Assembly: GCA_023422555.1 (NCBI GenBank)
Contig: JAFAGQ010000206.1
Location: 1-8,066 of the forward strand
DNA length: 8,066 nt
Origin: Pseudomonadota bacterium
Lineage (GTDB): Bacteria; Pseudomonadota; Gammaproteobacteria; Burkholderiales; Burkholderiaceae_B
Reading direction: 5' to 3'
The first letter of the stretch is position 1. Every line of letters begins with the position of its first letter. The position numbers were made by a program, and so were the translations under genes. This document shows, in pieces, positions 1 through 6,832 of this stretch. The notes below the pieces were generated by a model. That model was not told the origin of the DNA. It was given only the letters and a program-made list of their open reading frames with translations, and made no database searches.

Positions 1-825
1 ATGATTGCCACGCTTCTGGAAAAAGAACTGGATAATCCCGTGAACGTTGTCAATCGTACAGGTGGCAACGGTGTTGTGGGACATATGGCCATTGCCAAAG
101 CCAAGCCTGATGGCTACACACTTGGCATGCTGACAGTGGAAATCGCGACCATGAAGCACCTGGGTCTGACCACGATCAGCCCCTCTGATTACACGCCGCT
201 GGCGCTGATGAATGAAGATCCCGCCGGCGTCACCGTTAGTGCAACGTCCGAATACAAGGACATGAAATCCCTGATGGAAGCCATCAAGGCCAACCCGGGC
301 AAACTCAAGGCATCGGGCACAGGTCAGGGCGGCATCTGGCATATCGCCATCGCCGGTCTGTTGAACAGTGCGGGCCTGCCTGCCACTGCCGTTCCCTTTG
401 TTCCTTCCAACGGCTCAGCTCCGGCCATGCTTGAGCTGGTGGCAGGCGGAATTGCCATCGTTCCCACTTCGCTGCCCGAAGCGCGGTCCATGATTGATGC
501 CGGTAAGGCCAAGCCACTGGCCATCATGTCCAAGGAACGCTCGCCCATGTATCCGGACGTGCCCACGCTCAAGGAAACCACAGGCAATGACTGGACTGTG
601 GGCGTCTGGCGCGGCATTGCCGGCCCCAAAGGGCTGCCGGATGATGTGACCAAAAAACTGGAAACGGCACTGAAGAACGTCAATGAGAGCAAAGAGTTCC
701 GGGACTTCATGGCCAAGCGCGGCTTTGGTGTTGCCTATGCCAACAGCAAGGATTATGGCGAATACATGGCCAAGTCCACGGCAGATTTTGGCGAAGTACT
801 CAAAGCCATTGGCATGGCCAAATAA
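1..825 (+). CDS. tctC: TTT transporter periplasmic solute-binding protein (TctC/Bug family), 5' partial
   Basis: This is the periplasmic binding protein of a tripartite tricarboxylate transporter. It captures a carboxylated solute and delivers it to the TctA/TctB membrane pair encoded just downstream. The visible 274 residues match the Bug fold: NRTGGNGVVGH near residues 18-28, the hallmark PDGYTLGM at 36-43, a glycine-rich loop (SGTGQGG) near 104-110, PMYPDVPTLKE near 182-192, and GIAGPKGLPD near 206-215. Family members are usually about 320-330 residues with an N-terminal signal peptide and a first ligand loop (PxPPGGxxD type). Both are absent here, and the methionine at base 1 aligns with an internal position after that loop. 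The gene therefore almost certainly begins upstream of the window. The stop is TAA at 823-825. Calling it a Bug protein is secure; the ligand is unknown. Bug proteins are often encoded without their permease, so the adjacent tctBA genes make this a likely dedicated component. Confidence 0.93.
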   Translation: MIATLLEKELDNPVNVVNRTGGNGVVGHMAIAKAKPDGYTLGMLTVEIATMKHLGLTTISPSDYTPLALMNEDPAGVTVSATSEYKDMKSLMEAIKANPGKLKASGTGQGGIWHIAIAGLLNSAGLPATAVPFVPSNGSAPAMLELVAGGIAIVPTSLPEARSMIDAGKAKPLAIMSKERSPMYPDVPTLKETTGNDWTVGVWRGIAGPKGLPDDVTKKLETALKNVNESKEFRDFMAKRGFGVAYANSKDYGEYMAKSTADFGEVLKAIGMAK

Positions 826-832
826 GCTGGCC
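816..832 (+). repeat. inverted repeat across the binding-protein stop codon
   Basis: GGCCA (816-820) and TGGCC (828-832) are perfect complements around a 7-base loop that contains the TAA stop of the binding-protein gene. The stem is only 5 bp, extendable by one T-G wobble pair. Alone this could be chance. It is listed because two further inverted repeats follow within 65 bases. No T-tract follows. Confidence 0.35.
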
Positions 833-840
833 GGTTGACG

Positions 841-858
841 GTTATCAAAACGGATAAC
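841..858. repeat. inverted repeat GTTATC-N6-GATAAC
   Basis: GTTATC (841-846) and GATAAC (853-858) are perfect inverted copies with a 6-base spacer, in the gap between the binding-protein gene and tctB. It could be an RNA hairpin or a two-fold-symmetric protein binding site. A TTGACG at 835-840 resembles a -35 box, but no good -10 sits at the right distance, so a promoter is not supported. A 6-bp repeat like this can arise by chance. Confidence 0.4.
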
Positions 859-867
859 AAGCGTGGT

Positions 868-897
868 CAGTCCGGTGCCGCTTTACGTACCGGACTG
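868..897 (+). repeat. strong intercistronic hairpin between tctC and tctB
   Basis: CAGTCCGGT (868-876) and ACCGGACTG (889-897) form a perfect 9-bp stem rich in G and C. It can be extended inward by a G-U pair and a C-G pair to 11 bp with an 8-base loop. It lies 27 bases before the tctB start. No run of T follows the right arm, so it is not a classical intrinsic terminator. A stabilising or attenuating hairpin that keeps the binding-protein message more abundant than the membrane-subunit message is a plausible role (inference). Such hairpins are known downstream of binding-protein genes in other transporter operons. Confidence 0.65.
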
Positions 898-923
898 CAC
901 TGCCGACACTCTGGAAAATTCCC

Positions 924-1391
924 ATGAAGCTCAGTGATACGCTTTCCGGCATCATCATCGGCATCTTCGCCATTATCATCTTTGTGATGGCGCTGTCGTT
1001 TCCGCCCACGCCTGGACAGGAGTTCGGTTCGGGACTTTTCCCACGCCTGATTGCCATTGGCCTGTTTATTTGTGCGATCTGTCTGATTGCACAGGGCAGA
1101 CACGCTCAGGGGAAAAAGATCTGGGTTGCCTGGCCTGGGCTCAACAGTGTGACCTTCCTGCGATTCTGCATGATCCCGGCCGCGCTGATCTTCTATTTTC
1201 TGACTGCGGAATATCTGGGTTTTTTTATTTCATCTGGCATTATTCTGATAATCACCTTTCTGGTATTTGGCGTTACTCCACTCAAGAGCATTCTGCTCAC
1301 CGTCATCAGTCTGCTGATTATTCACTTCGCTTTCTACAATATTCTGGAAGTCCCGCTGCCCTGGGGTCTGCTTGAATCGGTCGCATGGTGA
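924..1391 (+). CDS. tctB: TTT transporter small membrane subunit TctB
   Basis: This is the small integral membrane subunit of the tripartite tricarboxylate transporter, acting in the inner membrane with TctA. The 155-residue length fits the family (about 140-170). Hydrophobic segments lie near residues 8-26, 41-57, 79-98, 99-117 and 121-140. The short FPRLIAIGL stretch at 39-47 and the C-terminal VPLPWGLLE at 143-151 are typical TctB signatures. The ATG at 924 follows a modest Shine-Dalgarno-like GGAAA (913-917) at 6 bases. It is the natural start because the first membrane segment begins at once. The order binding protein, TctB, TctA is the standard one for TTT operons. The TGA stop (1389-1391) sits 4 bases before the probable tctA ATG, suggesting coupled translation. 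TctB sequences diverge widely, so the call relies on topology, the C-terminal motif and context together. Confidence 0.9.
   Translation: MKLSDTLSGIIIGIFAIIIFVMALSFPPTPGQEFGSGLFPRLIAIGLFICAICLIAQGRHAQGKKIWVAWPGLNSVTFLRFCMIPAALIFYFLTAEYLGFFISSGIILIITFLVFGVTPLKSILLTVISLLIIHFAFYNILEVPLPWGLLESVAW
1387..1391 (+). promoter_or_regulatory. ribosome binding site for tctA overlapping the tctB stop
   Basis: GGTGA at 1387-1391 includes the tctB TGA stop. It lies 4 bases before ATG 1396 and 10 bases before ATG 1402, so both in-frame methionines are usable. Neither spacing is ideal, and the choice between them changes the protein by only two residues. The overlap points to ribosome re-initiation after tctB. 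Confidence 0.45.
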
Positions 1392-1395
1392 TCTT

Positions 1396-2949
1396 ATGTT
1401 CATGAGCAATTTTTCTGCTGCACTTGCCCAGGTCACCGACCCATTCGTTCTTGGCGTCATTCTGGTTGCTGCCATTTTCGGGCTGTTTGTCGGCGCCATT
1501 CCGGGCCTGAGCGCAACCATGGCCGTGGCTTTGCTGGTGCCGGTCACTTTTTTCATGGATCCGGTACCTGCGATCGCCATGATGGTCACCTCCACTGCTA
1601 TGGCAATTACATCGGGTGATGTGCCCGGCTGTCTGCTGCGGATTCCGGGAACGCCTTCATCGGCAGCCTACACGGACGAAGCCTATAACATGACCCGCAA
1701 GGGGCTGGCTGACCAGGCACTGGGCGCCAGTATCGTATTTTCGTTTGTGGGTGGGCTGTTTGGCACGATTGTGCTGATTACCTGCGCGCCCATGCTGGCC
1801 GACTTTGCCCTGAATTTCTCTTCCTATGAATTTTTCTGGCTGGTGGTGCTGGGTCTGTCATGCGCGATTGTGATTACGCCGGCCAGTCAGCTCAAAGGGT
1901 TTGTCTCTCTGCTTATCGGCTTGCTGCTGGCATGCGTGGGCATGAACAATCCCGCTGCCTATCCACGTTTCACTTTCGGCAATGAAGACCTCATGAATGG
2001 CGTCACGCTGCTGCCCATGATGGTCGGCATGTTCGCCATCGCCGAAGTGCTGCGTTATGCCGTGGATTCGCAGGACAGATTGGGCGAAGTGAAGGCGCAG
2101 ATTGGCAATATCTTCACCGGTATGTGGAAGCTGACCAAAAAATATCCGGCCTCTATTCTGCGCGGCAGCGTCCTGGGCACCATTGTGGGCGCGTTGCCGG
2201 GCGCCGGCGCCGATATTGCCGCCTGGATGTCTTACGGCATGAGCAAGAAATTTTCCAAAGAGCCTGAGAAATTCGGTACGGGTCATGTGGAAGGCATTGT
2301 GGAAGCGGGTGCATCCAACAACTCGGCGCTGGCCGGTGCGTGGATTCCGGCACTGGTGTTTGGTATTCCCGGCGATTCCATTACCGCTATCGTGGTTGGC
2401 GTGCTGTACATGAAGAATCTCACTCCCGGACCCATGATCTTTACGAATAATGCAGTTGAAATGTATTCGATTTTCCTTGTGTTCATCATCGCCAATATTC
2501 TGATGCTGCCACTGGGATATGCGCTGGTGAAGATCGCACGCAATGTTTTGCGCGTCCCGCGTTCCATGCTCATGCCCATCATTCTGCTCTTCAGTATTGT
2601 GGGCACGTTCTCTATTAACAACAGTCCCTTCGATGTGATCATCATGATGGTAATGGGCCTGCTGGCCTATGTGATGGAAGAGAATGAATTTCCGATAGCG
2701 CCCGCTGTGCTTGGTGTGGTGCTGGGCGGCATGCTGGAAGAGAACTTTATTTCATCCATGATCAAGGCCGATGGCGATTTCACCATGTTCTTCAGTCGTC
2801 CCATTGCTGCCATTCTGGGTGTTGTTGCTATTCTGATCTGGACAATCCCACTTATCAAAATGGTGATGGGTAAGTCGAAGCCACCTTCTCCGCCACCGTC
2901 TTCAGAAGAAGAGGACAGCGTCGTGAATAAACCAGGAATCACAACATGA
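1396..2949 (+). CDS. tctA: TTT transporter large membrane subunit TctA
   Basis: This is the large transport subunit of the TTT system, an inner-membrane secondary carrier that moves the solute handed over by the binding protein, probably with a proton or sodium gradient. The 517-residue length is normal (about 500). The two repeated glycine/proline motifs of the family are visible: GAIPGLSATMA at 33-43 and GALPGAGADIA at 265-275. Also typical are GDVPGCLLRIPGTPSSAAYTD at 74-94 and, in the second half, SNNSALAGAWIPALVFGIPGD near 307-327. About 11-12 hydrophobic segments are spread along the chain. It ends in a hydrophilic tail rich in proline, serine and glutamate (about residues 493-517), presumably cytoplasmic. 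The reading frame is open back to a TTG at 1372, but that start would overlap tctB and lacks a ribosome site. ATG 1396 is preferred, with ATG 1402 the alternative. The stop overlaps the next gene by four bases. Confidence 0.95.
   Translation: MFMSNFSAALAQVTDPFVLGVILVAAIFGLFVGAIPGLSATMAVALLVPVTFFMDPVPAIAMMVTSTAMAITSGDVPGCLLRIPGTPSSAAYTDEAYNMTRKGLADQALGASIVFSFVGGLFGTIVLITCAPMLADFALNFSSYEFFWLVVLGLSCAIVITPASQLKGFVSLLIGLLLACVGMNNPAAYPRFTFGNEDLMNGVTLLPMMVGMFAIAEVLRYAVDSQDRLGEVKAQIGNIFTGMWKLTKKYPASILRGSVLGTIVGALPGAGADIAAWMSYGMSKKFSKEPEKFGTGHVEGIVEAGASNNSALAGAWIPALVFGIPGDSITAIVVGVLYMKNLTPGPMIFTNNAVEMYSIFLVFIIANILMLPLGYALVKIARNVLRVPRSMLMPIILLFSIVGTFSINNSPFDVIIMMVMGLLAYVMEENEFPIAPAVLGVVLGGMLEENFISSMIKADGDFTMFFSRPIAAILGVVAILIWTIPLIKMVMGKSKPPSPPPSSEEEDSVVNKPGITT
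2946..2949 (+). promoter_or_regulatory. ATGA stop-start overlap (tctA / Ldh_2 dehydrogenase)
   Basis: The tctA stop TGA (2947-2949) overlaps the next gene's ATG (2946-2948) in the sequence ATGA. AGGAA at 2934-2938, 7 bases before the ATG, provides the ribosome site inside the end of tctA. This arrangement normally gives coupled translation, so the transporter and the dehydrogenase are very probably one transcript. Confidence 0.85.
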
Positions 2950-4043
2950 GTCAGACAGTCAGTACCAACGATCCACAGAAAGCTTCAGGTTTAAACGAAG
3001 CGCGTTATGACGCGCAAACGCTGCGCGAGTTTGCCGGTTCACTGCTGGTGAAGGCGGGCATGGACGAGGGCATTGCCGCGAACGTGGCCGAGGTACTGGT
3101 CGATGGCGACCTGCTGGGTCATACCACGCATGGCCTGGCCTTGCTCAACCCGTATCTGCAGCAGATTGAACAGGGTGGCATGACCACAAAAGGCGAAATC
3201 GACATCCTTTCAGATAAAGGCGCGGCGCTGCTGATCGATGGTCACAAGCTGCCGGGGCCATGGCTGGTGAATCAGGCAATTGACATGCTGCTGCCGCGCG
3301 CACGTGAGTACGGTACCGCTACCGCCGTGATTCGCCAGAGTCACCATATCGCCTGCCTGGCGAGCTATCTGCTGCGCGCAGTACGCGAGAATATGATGAT
3401 TGTGCTCAGTTGTTCGGATCCATCAGGTCAGAGCGTGGCGCCATTCGGTGGCACCAAGGCAGTCTTCACACCAAACCCGATTGCAATTGGCATACCGGCG
3501 GCGTCACCCGTACTGGTGGATATTTCAGCCTCGATTACCACAAATGGCATGAGCGGGCGACTGGCCAAAGAAGGCAAACAGTTCGATGAGGAATGGCTGA
3601 TTGACAGCAAAGGCAAGCCCACAAGAGATCCTGCGGTACTCAATGAGGATCCGCCGGGCACGATACTGCCACTGGGTGGCCTGTCTGTTGGCCACAAGGG
3701 TTTTGGTCTGGCTCTGTTGATCGAGGCGCTGACCGGCGGGCTGGCGGGCCACGGGCGGGCAGATCAGGTCAAAGGCTGGGGCGCCACCGTGTTCATCAGT
3801 CTTTATGATCCCTCTGCCTTTGGCGGTCAGGACAATTTCCGCCGTCAGATGGACTGGATTGCCGATGCGTGTCGCAACAATCCGCCGCGCGAAGGATCTG
3901 GCGCTGTGCGCATGCCGGGTGACCGTGGACTGGCGATGTACGAACAACAAATGAAAGAGGGCGTGACACTGCATGCAAGCATCCCTCCGCTGCTGCAGGA
4001 CGCAGCGGGCAGATATGACATGCCCATGCCCGCCACACGATAG
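2946..4043 (+). CDS. Ldh_2-family NAD(P)-dependent oxidoreductase (malate/L-lactate dehydrogenase-like)
   Basis: This is a cytoplasmic oxidoreductase of the Ldh_2 fold, whose members interconvert 2-hydroxy (or related) acids and 2-keto acids with NAD(P)H. Examples are ureidoglycolate dehydrogenase AllD, diketogulonate reductase YiaK and piperideine-2-carboxylate reductase. The length of 365 residues is at the upper end of the family (about 330-360) because of a polar N-terminal extension of about 18 residues. Recognisable elements are GHTTHG at 58-63, QSHH at 131-134 (the histidine region used for catalysis in relatives), VAPFGG at 164-169, NPIAIGIP at 177-184 (nucleotide-binding region), a DGKPT-like SKGKPTRDP at 221-229, LPLGG at 241-245 and GHKGFGLALLIE at 249-260. 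The usual DMATS stretch is replaced by DISASITTNG (192-201), so this is a less studied branch. It is coupled to tctA by ATGA and followed 33 bases later by an SDR. The substrate cannot be predicted beyond a likely sugar or organic acid. Confidence 0.9.
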   Translation: MSQTVSTNDPQKASGLNEARYDAQTLREFAGSLLVKAGMDEGIAANVAEVLVDGDLLGHTTHGLALLNPYLQQIEQGGMTTKGEIDILSDKGAALLIDGHKLPGPWLVNQAIDMLLPRAREYGTATAVIRQSHHIACLASYLLRAVRENMMIVLSCSDPSGQSVAPFGGTKAVFTPNPIAIGIPAASPVLVDISASITTNGMSGRLAKEGKQFDEEWLIDSKGKPTRDPAVLNEDPPGTILPLGGLSVGHKGFGLALLIEALTGGLAGHGRADQVKGWGATVFISLYDPSAFGGQDNFRRQMDWIADACRNNPPREGSGAVRMPGDRGLAMYEQQMKEGVTLHASIPPLLQDAAGRYDMPMPATR

Positions 4044-4076
4044 AACGTAACAACATTCAAGAGACAAGGATAAAGA

Positions 4077-4829
4077 ATGAGTCAGAATCGATTGCAGGAT
4101 CGGGTCGCTGTCATTACCGGTGGCGCGCGCGGAATTGGCTTTGCCGCCGCTGAACGCATGCTGGAACTGGGCGCGTCGGTCGCCTTATGGGATATGGATG
4201 CGCAACGCCTGGAACAGTCTCGCAGCGAACTGGAAGGACGCGGAAAAGTCACTACGCACGCCCTGGATCTGACCGATCTGGCAGCCGTGGAAAAAGCCGC
4301 CGCCGACACGCTACAGCAGCATGGCAAAGTCGATATTCTGGTGAACAATGCCGGCATCACAGGTGGCAACGGCGTCACCTGGGAACTGGATCCGGTCGTC
4401 TGGCAGCAGGTCGTGCAGACCAATCTGATGGCGCCTTATTACACCTGCCGCGTGCTGGTACCTGCCATGCTCAAAAACGGCTATGGACGCATCGTGAATA
4501 TTGCTTCCATTGCGGGCAAGGAAGGCAATCCCAATGCCTCGCACTACAGTGCCACCAAGGCAGGCCTGATCGGCCTGACCAAATCGCTGGGCAAGGAGCT
4601 GGCAGAGAAAAATATTCTGGTCAATGCAATCACGCCCGCTGCCGCGAGAACGGAGATCTTCAACTCCATGTCGCAGGAACATATCGATTACATGCTGTCG
4701 CGCATTCCCATGAAGCGGTTTCTGGAAGTGAAAGAAGCGGCATCCATGATCTGCTGGCTGGCCTCTGAAGAGTGTGCTTTCAGTACCGGCGCCGTCTTTG
4801 ATCTGTCAGGTGGTCGCGCAACTTACTGA
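4077..4829 (+). CDS. short-chain dehydrogenase/reductase (classical SDR, probably NAD-dependent)
   Basis: This is a cytoplasmic classical SDR of 250 residues, the normal size. The cofactor loop TGGARGIG is at 14-21. An acidic Asp39 at the end of the second strand (ALWDMD) favours NAD over NADP. NNAG is at 90-93. The catalytic set is complete: Asn116, Ser144, Tyr157 and Lys161 (YSATK). The usual PG after the sixth strand is replaced by TPAAARTEI (186-194), and the protein ends in SGGRATY. The start ATG 4077 has AAGGA (4066-4070) at 6 bases. Automatic pipelines often label such proteins FabG, but the setting among sugar-acid transporters and an aldonate-type dehydratase argues against fatty acid synthesis. 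A role in oxidising a sugar acid or a 2-keto-3-deoxy sugar acid, as for the SDR of the non-phosphorylating L-fucose/L-rhamnose pathway, is an inference. Confidence 0.92.
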   Translation: MSQNRLQDRVAVITGGARGIGFAAAERMLELGASVALWDMDAQRLEQSRSELEGRGKVTTHALDLTDLAAVEKAAADTLQQHGKVDILVNNAGITGGNGVTWELDPVVWQQVVQTNLMAPYYTCRVLVPAMLKNGYGRIVNIASIAGKEGNPNASHYSATKAGLIGLTKSLGKELAEKNILVNAITPAAARTEIFNSMSQEHIDYMLSRIPMKRFLEVKEAASMICWLASEECAFSTGAVFDLSGGRATY

Positions 4830-4940
4830 CGAAGCGCGCTGTCATGGATTTACGCAAGGGCGCACCATACAGGCGCGCCAAACCGTCAGAATGCCTGCCG
4901 CCAAAAGCGTTATGGCATTTGCAATAAAAAGGAGAGGTTT
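4830..4940 (+). other. intergenic gap between the SDR gene and dctQ
   Basis: This 111-base gap is the longest in the window and divides the TTT/dehydrogenase part from the TRAP part. It contains two 8-base palindromes, AGCGCGCT (4833-4840) and GGCGCGCC (4872-4879), and a loose inverted repeat AATGCC (4890-4895) / GGCATT (4914-4919) with an 18-base loop. I see no T-tract terminator and no convincing -35/-10 pair. A weak internal promoter, or an RNA element that partly uncouples the two halves, remains possible. Co-transcription across the gap is equally compatible with the sequence. Confidence 0.5.
4929..4934 (+). promoter_or_regulatory. strong ribosome binding site of dctQ
   Basis: AAGGAG, followed by AGG, lies 6 bases before ATG 4941. 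It is the best Shine-Dalgarno match in the window and fixes the dctQ start. Confidence 0.8.
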
Positions 4941-5498
4941 ATGACCATACTGCAAAGTCCGTTATTCCGGTCTGCAGTCACCGTGACACACGCGGTGGAA
5001 AAGGTGCTGACTTACGTGCTGGGAATGTGCGTACTGGTCATGCTGCTGCTGGTGTTCGGCAACGTTGTGCTGCGCTATGGCTTCAATTCCGGGATTACCG
5101 TCTCTGAAGAGGTGGCCCGCATGTCTTTCGTCTGGCTGATTTTTCTGGGCACGATCATCGCGTTCCGCACGAAACAGCATCTGGGCGTGAATCTGCTGCT
5201 GGACCGGCTACCTGTCATGGCGCAGAAGATCATTCATATTGTCCGCCAGCTCATCATTATGTGGGTGCTCTGGTTACTGGTCGAAGGAGGCTGGGATCAG
5301 ACCGTGCTTGGCTTAAATAATACCCTGCCCGTTACCGGCTGGTCGCAGGCCCTGTTCAGCGGCATGGTGTGGTTCAGTGCGCTGGCCATGTTCCTGCTGG
5401 CAATCGGCGATATTGCAATTGCATTAATGACACCCGCCGACCGGGCCTATGCCTATCGGTTCAGAACGGCGGTCGATAACGTCGAAGATATGGAATAA
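4941..5498 (+). CDS. dctQ: TRAP transporter small membrane subunit DctQ
   Basis: This is the small inner-membrane subunit of a tripartite ATP-independent periplasmic (TRAP) transporter. It pairs with DctM and helps form the docking surface for the binding protein. The 185 residues give four hydrophobic segments, near 22-44, 58-76, 96-116 and 137-161. The family signature runs from SEEVAR (55-60) through FVWLIFLGTIIAFR (63-76) to H80, the usual EExxR...W..flG....r...H pattern. It then ends in a short charged tail. The gene starts a complete dctQ-dctM-dctP set, with DctM following after 20 bases. The strong upstream AAGGAG could make this the first cistron of its own translational unit. DctQ proteins are divergent, but the motif and context make the call safe. 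The substrate is not readable from this subunit. Confidence 0.94.
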   Translation: MTILQSPLFRSAVTVTHAVEKVLTYVLGMCVLVMLLLVFGNVVLRYGFNSGITVSEEVARMSFVWLIFLGTIIAFRTKQHLGVNLLLDRLPVMAQKIIHIVRQLIIMWVLWLLVEGGWDQTVLGLNNTLPVTGWSQALFSGMVWFSALAMFLLAIGDIAIALMTPADRAYAYRFRTAVDNVEDME

Positions 5499-5518
5499 CG
5501 AGCACAGGAAAATCATAA

Positions 5519-6799
5519 ATGACTGTCACTATCTTTCTTTCCGTGCTTCTTGGTTTTATGGCATTTGGCGTGCCCATTGCCTTTGCACTGCTGCTGTCTG
5601 CCATTGGATTGATGTTCTATCTGGATTTCTTTGATGTCCAGATTCTTGCGCAGAACATGCTTGCCGGTGCCGACAATTTCTCACTCATGGCCGTTCCTCT
5701 GTTCATGCTGGCAGGCGAAGCCATGAACGCCGGTGGCATGTCGCGTCGAATGGTCGCCATGGCCAGTTCCATGGTGGGTCATATTCATGGCGGGCTCGGT
5801 TATGTCGCGATTATGGCAAGCGTGTTACTGGCGGCACTGTCAGGATCAGCCGTTGCCGATTCTGCCGCGCTGGCCGCCATGCTGGTGCCCATGCTGCGTA
5901 ACCGCGGTTATGACATGAAGCAATCCTGCGGACTGATTGCTGCAGGTGGCATCATCGCTCCCATCATTCCTCCTTCTATTTCATTCATCATTTTTGGGGT
6001 CGCCACTAATATTTCGGTTACCAAGCTCTTCATGGCTGGGATTGTGCCGGGCCTGCTGATGGGGCTGACACTGGTACTGGTCTGGACCTTTGTGGCGCGT
6101 CGCTCAACTACCATCAAGCCGTTTCCCAAGGAACCCTGGTCTGTCCGGGTCAAGGCTCTGCGTGATTCCGCGTGGGCACTGGTTCTGCCGGTCATTATCA
6201 TCGGCGGGCTGCGCTTTGGTATTTTCACACCGACAGAGGCGGCTGCCGTGGCAGCGGTATACGCTTTGTTTGTGGGCATGGTGATCTACCGCGAGATCAA
6301 ACCACGGGACCTGATGAAGCTGCTGGTGAGTGCCGCCACAACCACAAGTGTGGTGATGTTCCTGGTCGCGGCAGCGCTGGTCACGTCCTACATGATCACG
6401 CTGGCTGATCTGCCCAAGGAATTGATTGCCATGCTTGGTCCCTTGGTGGATTCACCCAAGCTGCTGATGATCGTGCTTGTGATACTGCTCACGCTGGTGG
6501 GTACTGCCATGGATCTGACACCAACGATCCTGATTCTGGCACCCGTACTGATGCCTGTGATCAAACAAGCCGGTATTGATCCGACCTATTTTGGTGTGAT
6601 CTTTATCATGGTTGGCTGCGCCGGCCTGCTGACGCCGCCTGTTGGAACCGTGCTGAATGTGGTCTGCGGCGTAGCCCGCATTCGTATGGAAGATATTATC
6701 AAGGGCGTATGGCCTTACGTTGCCGCCTACACCTTGCTGATTCTGCTGCTTGTAATTTTCCCGCAGATCGTCACAGTACCAATGAACTGGTTCTACTGA
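5519..6799 (+). CDS. dctM: TRAP transporter large membrane subunit DctM
   Basis: This is the large transport subunit of the TRAP system, the sodium-coupled permease in the inner membrane. Its 426 residues match the usual length (about 425-430), with roughly 11-12 hydrophobic segments. Conserved blocks are present in order: FSLMAVPLFMLAGEAMNAGG at 54-73, ALSGSAVADSAALAAMLVP at 106-124, GGIIAPIIPPSISFIIFG at 143-160, FTPTEAAAVAAVYAL at 236-250, GTAMDLTPTILILAPVLMP at 328-346, and GLLTPPVGTVLNV at 369-381. No truncation or frameshift is visible. The start ATG 5519 has AGGAA (5506-5510) at 8 bases, and the first membrane segment follows at once. DctQ and DctM are separate genes here, unlike the fused QM proteins of sialic acid TRAP systems. 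DctP follows after 33 bases. Confidence 0.97.
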   Translation: MTVTIFLSVLLGFMAFGVPIAFALLLSAIGLMFYLDFFDVQILAQNMLAGADNFSLMAVPLFMLAGEAMNAGGMSRRMVAMASSMVGHIHGGLGYVAIMASVLLAALSGSAVADSAALAAMLVPMLRNRGYDMKQSCGLIAAGGIIAPIIPPSISFIIFGVATNISVTKLFMAGIVPGLLMGLTLVLVWTFVARRSTTIKPFPKEPWSVRVKALRDSAWALVLPVIIIGGLRFGIFTPTEAAAVAAVYALFVGMVIYREIKPRDLMKLLVSAATTTSVVMFLVAAALVTSYMITLADLPKELIAMLGPLVDSPKLLMIVLVILLTLVGTAMDLTPTILILAPVLMPVIKQAGIDPTYFGVIFIMVGCAGLLTPPVGTVLNVVCGVARIRMEDIIKGVWPYVAAYTLLILLLVIFPQIVTVPMNWFY

Positions 6800-6832
6800 T
6801 TTGCACCCAATACCAATACTCTGGAGACGAAA

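Noticed and set aside
1..3. ATG at base 1 as the true start of the binding-protein gene
   Set aside because: The protein would lack a signal peptide and the first ligand loop that all functional family members have. The methionine aligns with an internal position, so the gene is cut by the window edge.
324..716. 130-codon open frame on the minus strand opposite the binding-protein gene
   Set aside because: It is antisense to a well-conserved coding region, matches no family I recognise and has no supporting start signal.
835..863. Sigma-70 promoter beginning with TTGACG upstream of tctB
   Set aside because: At 17 bases spacing the -10 position reads CAAGCG. The AT-richer GATAAC is only 12 bases away, which is too close.
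868..897. Rho-independent terminator after the binding-protein gene
   Set aside because: The stem is good but is followed by CACTGCCGAC rather than a run of T, so it lacks the second required element.
3525..4067. 180-codon open frame on the minus strand
   Set aside because: It lies wholly opposite the Ldh_2 gene, shows no recognisable domain and has no ribosome site worth noting. It is a composition effect of the real gene.
4187..4768. 193-codon open frame on the plus strand inside the SDR gene
   Set aside because: It is a shifted frame within a complete SDR with all catalytic residues. The translation is rich in Arg, Gly and His without family motifs, so it is a shadow.
4077..4829. FabG (3-oxoacyl-ACP reductase) of fatty acid synthesis
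   Set aside because: The classical SDR motifs are shared by many enzymes. Asp39 suggests NAD rather than the NADPH used by FabG, and no fatty acid gene is nearby.
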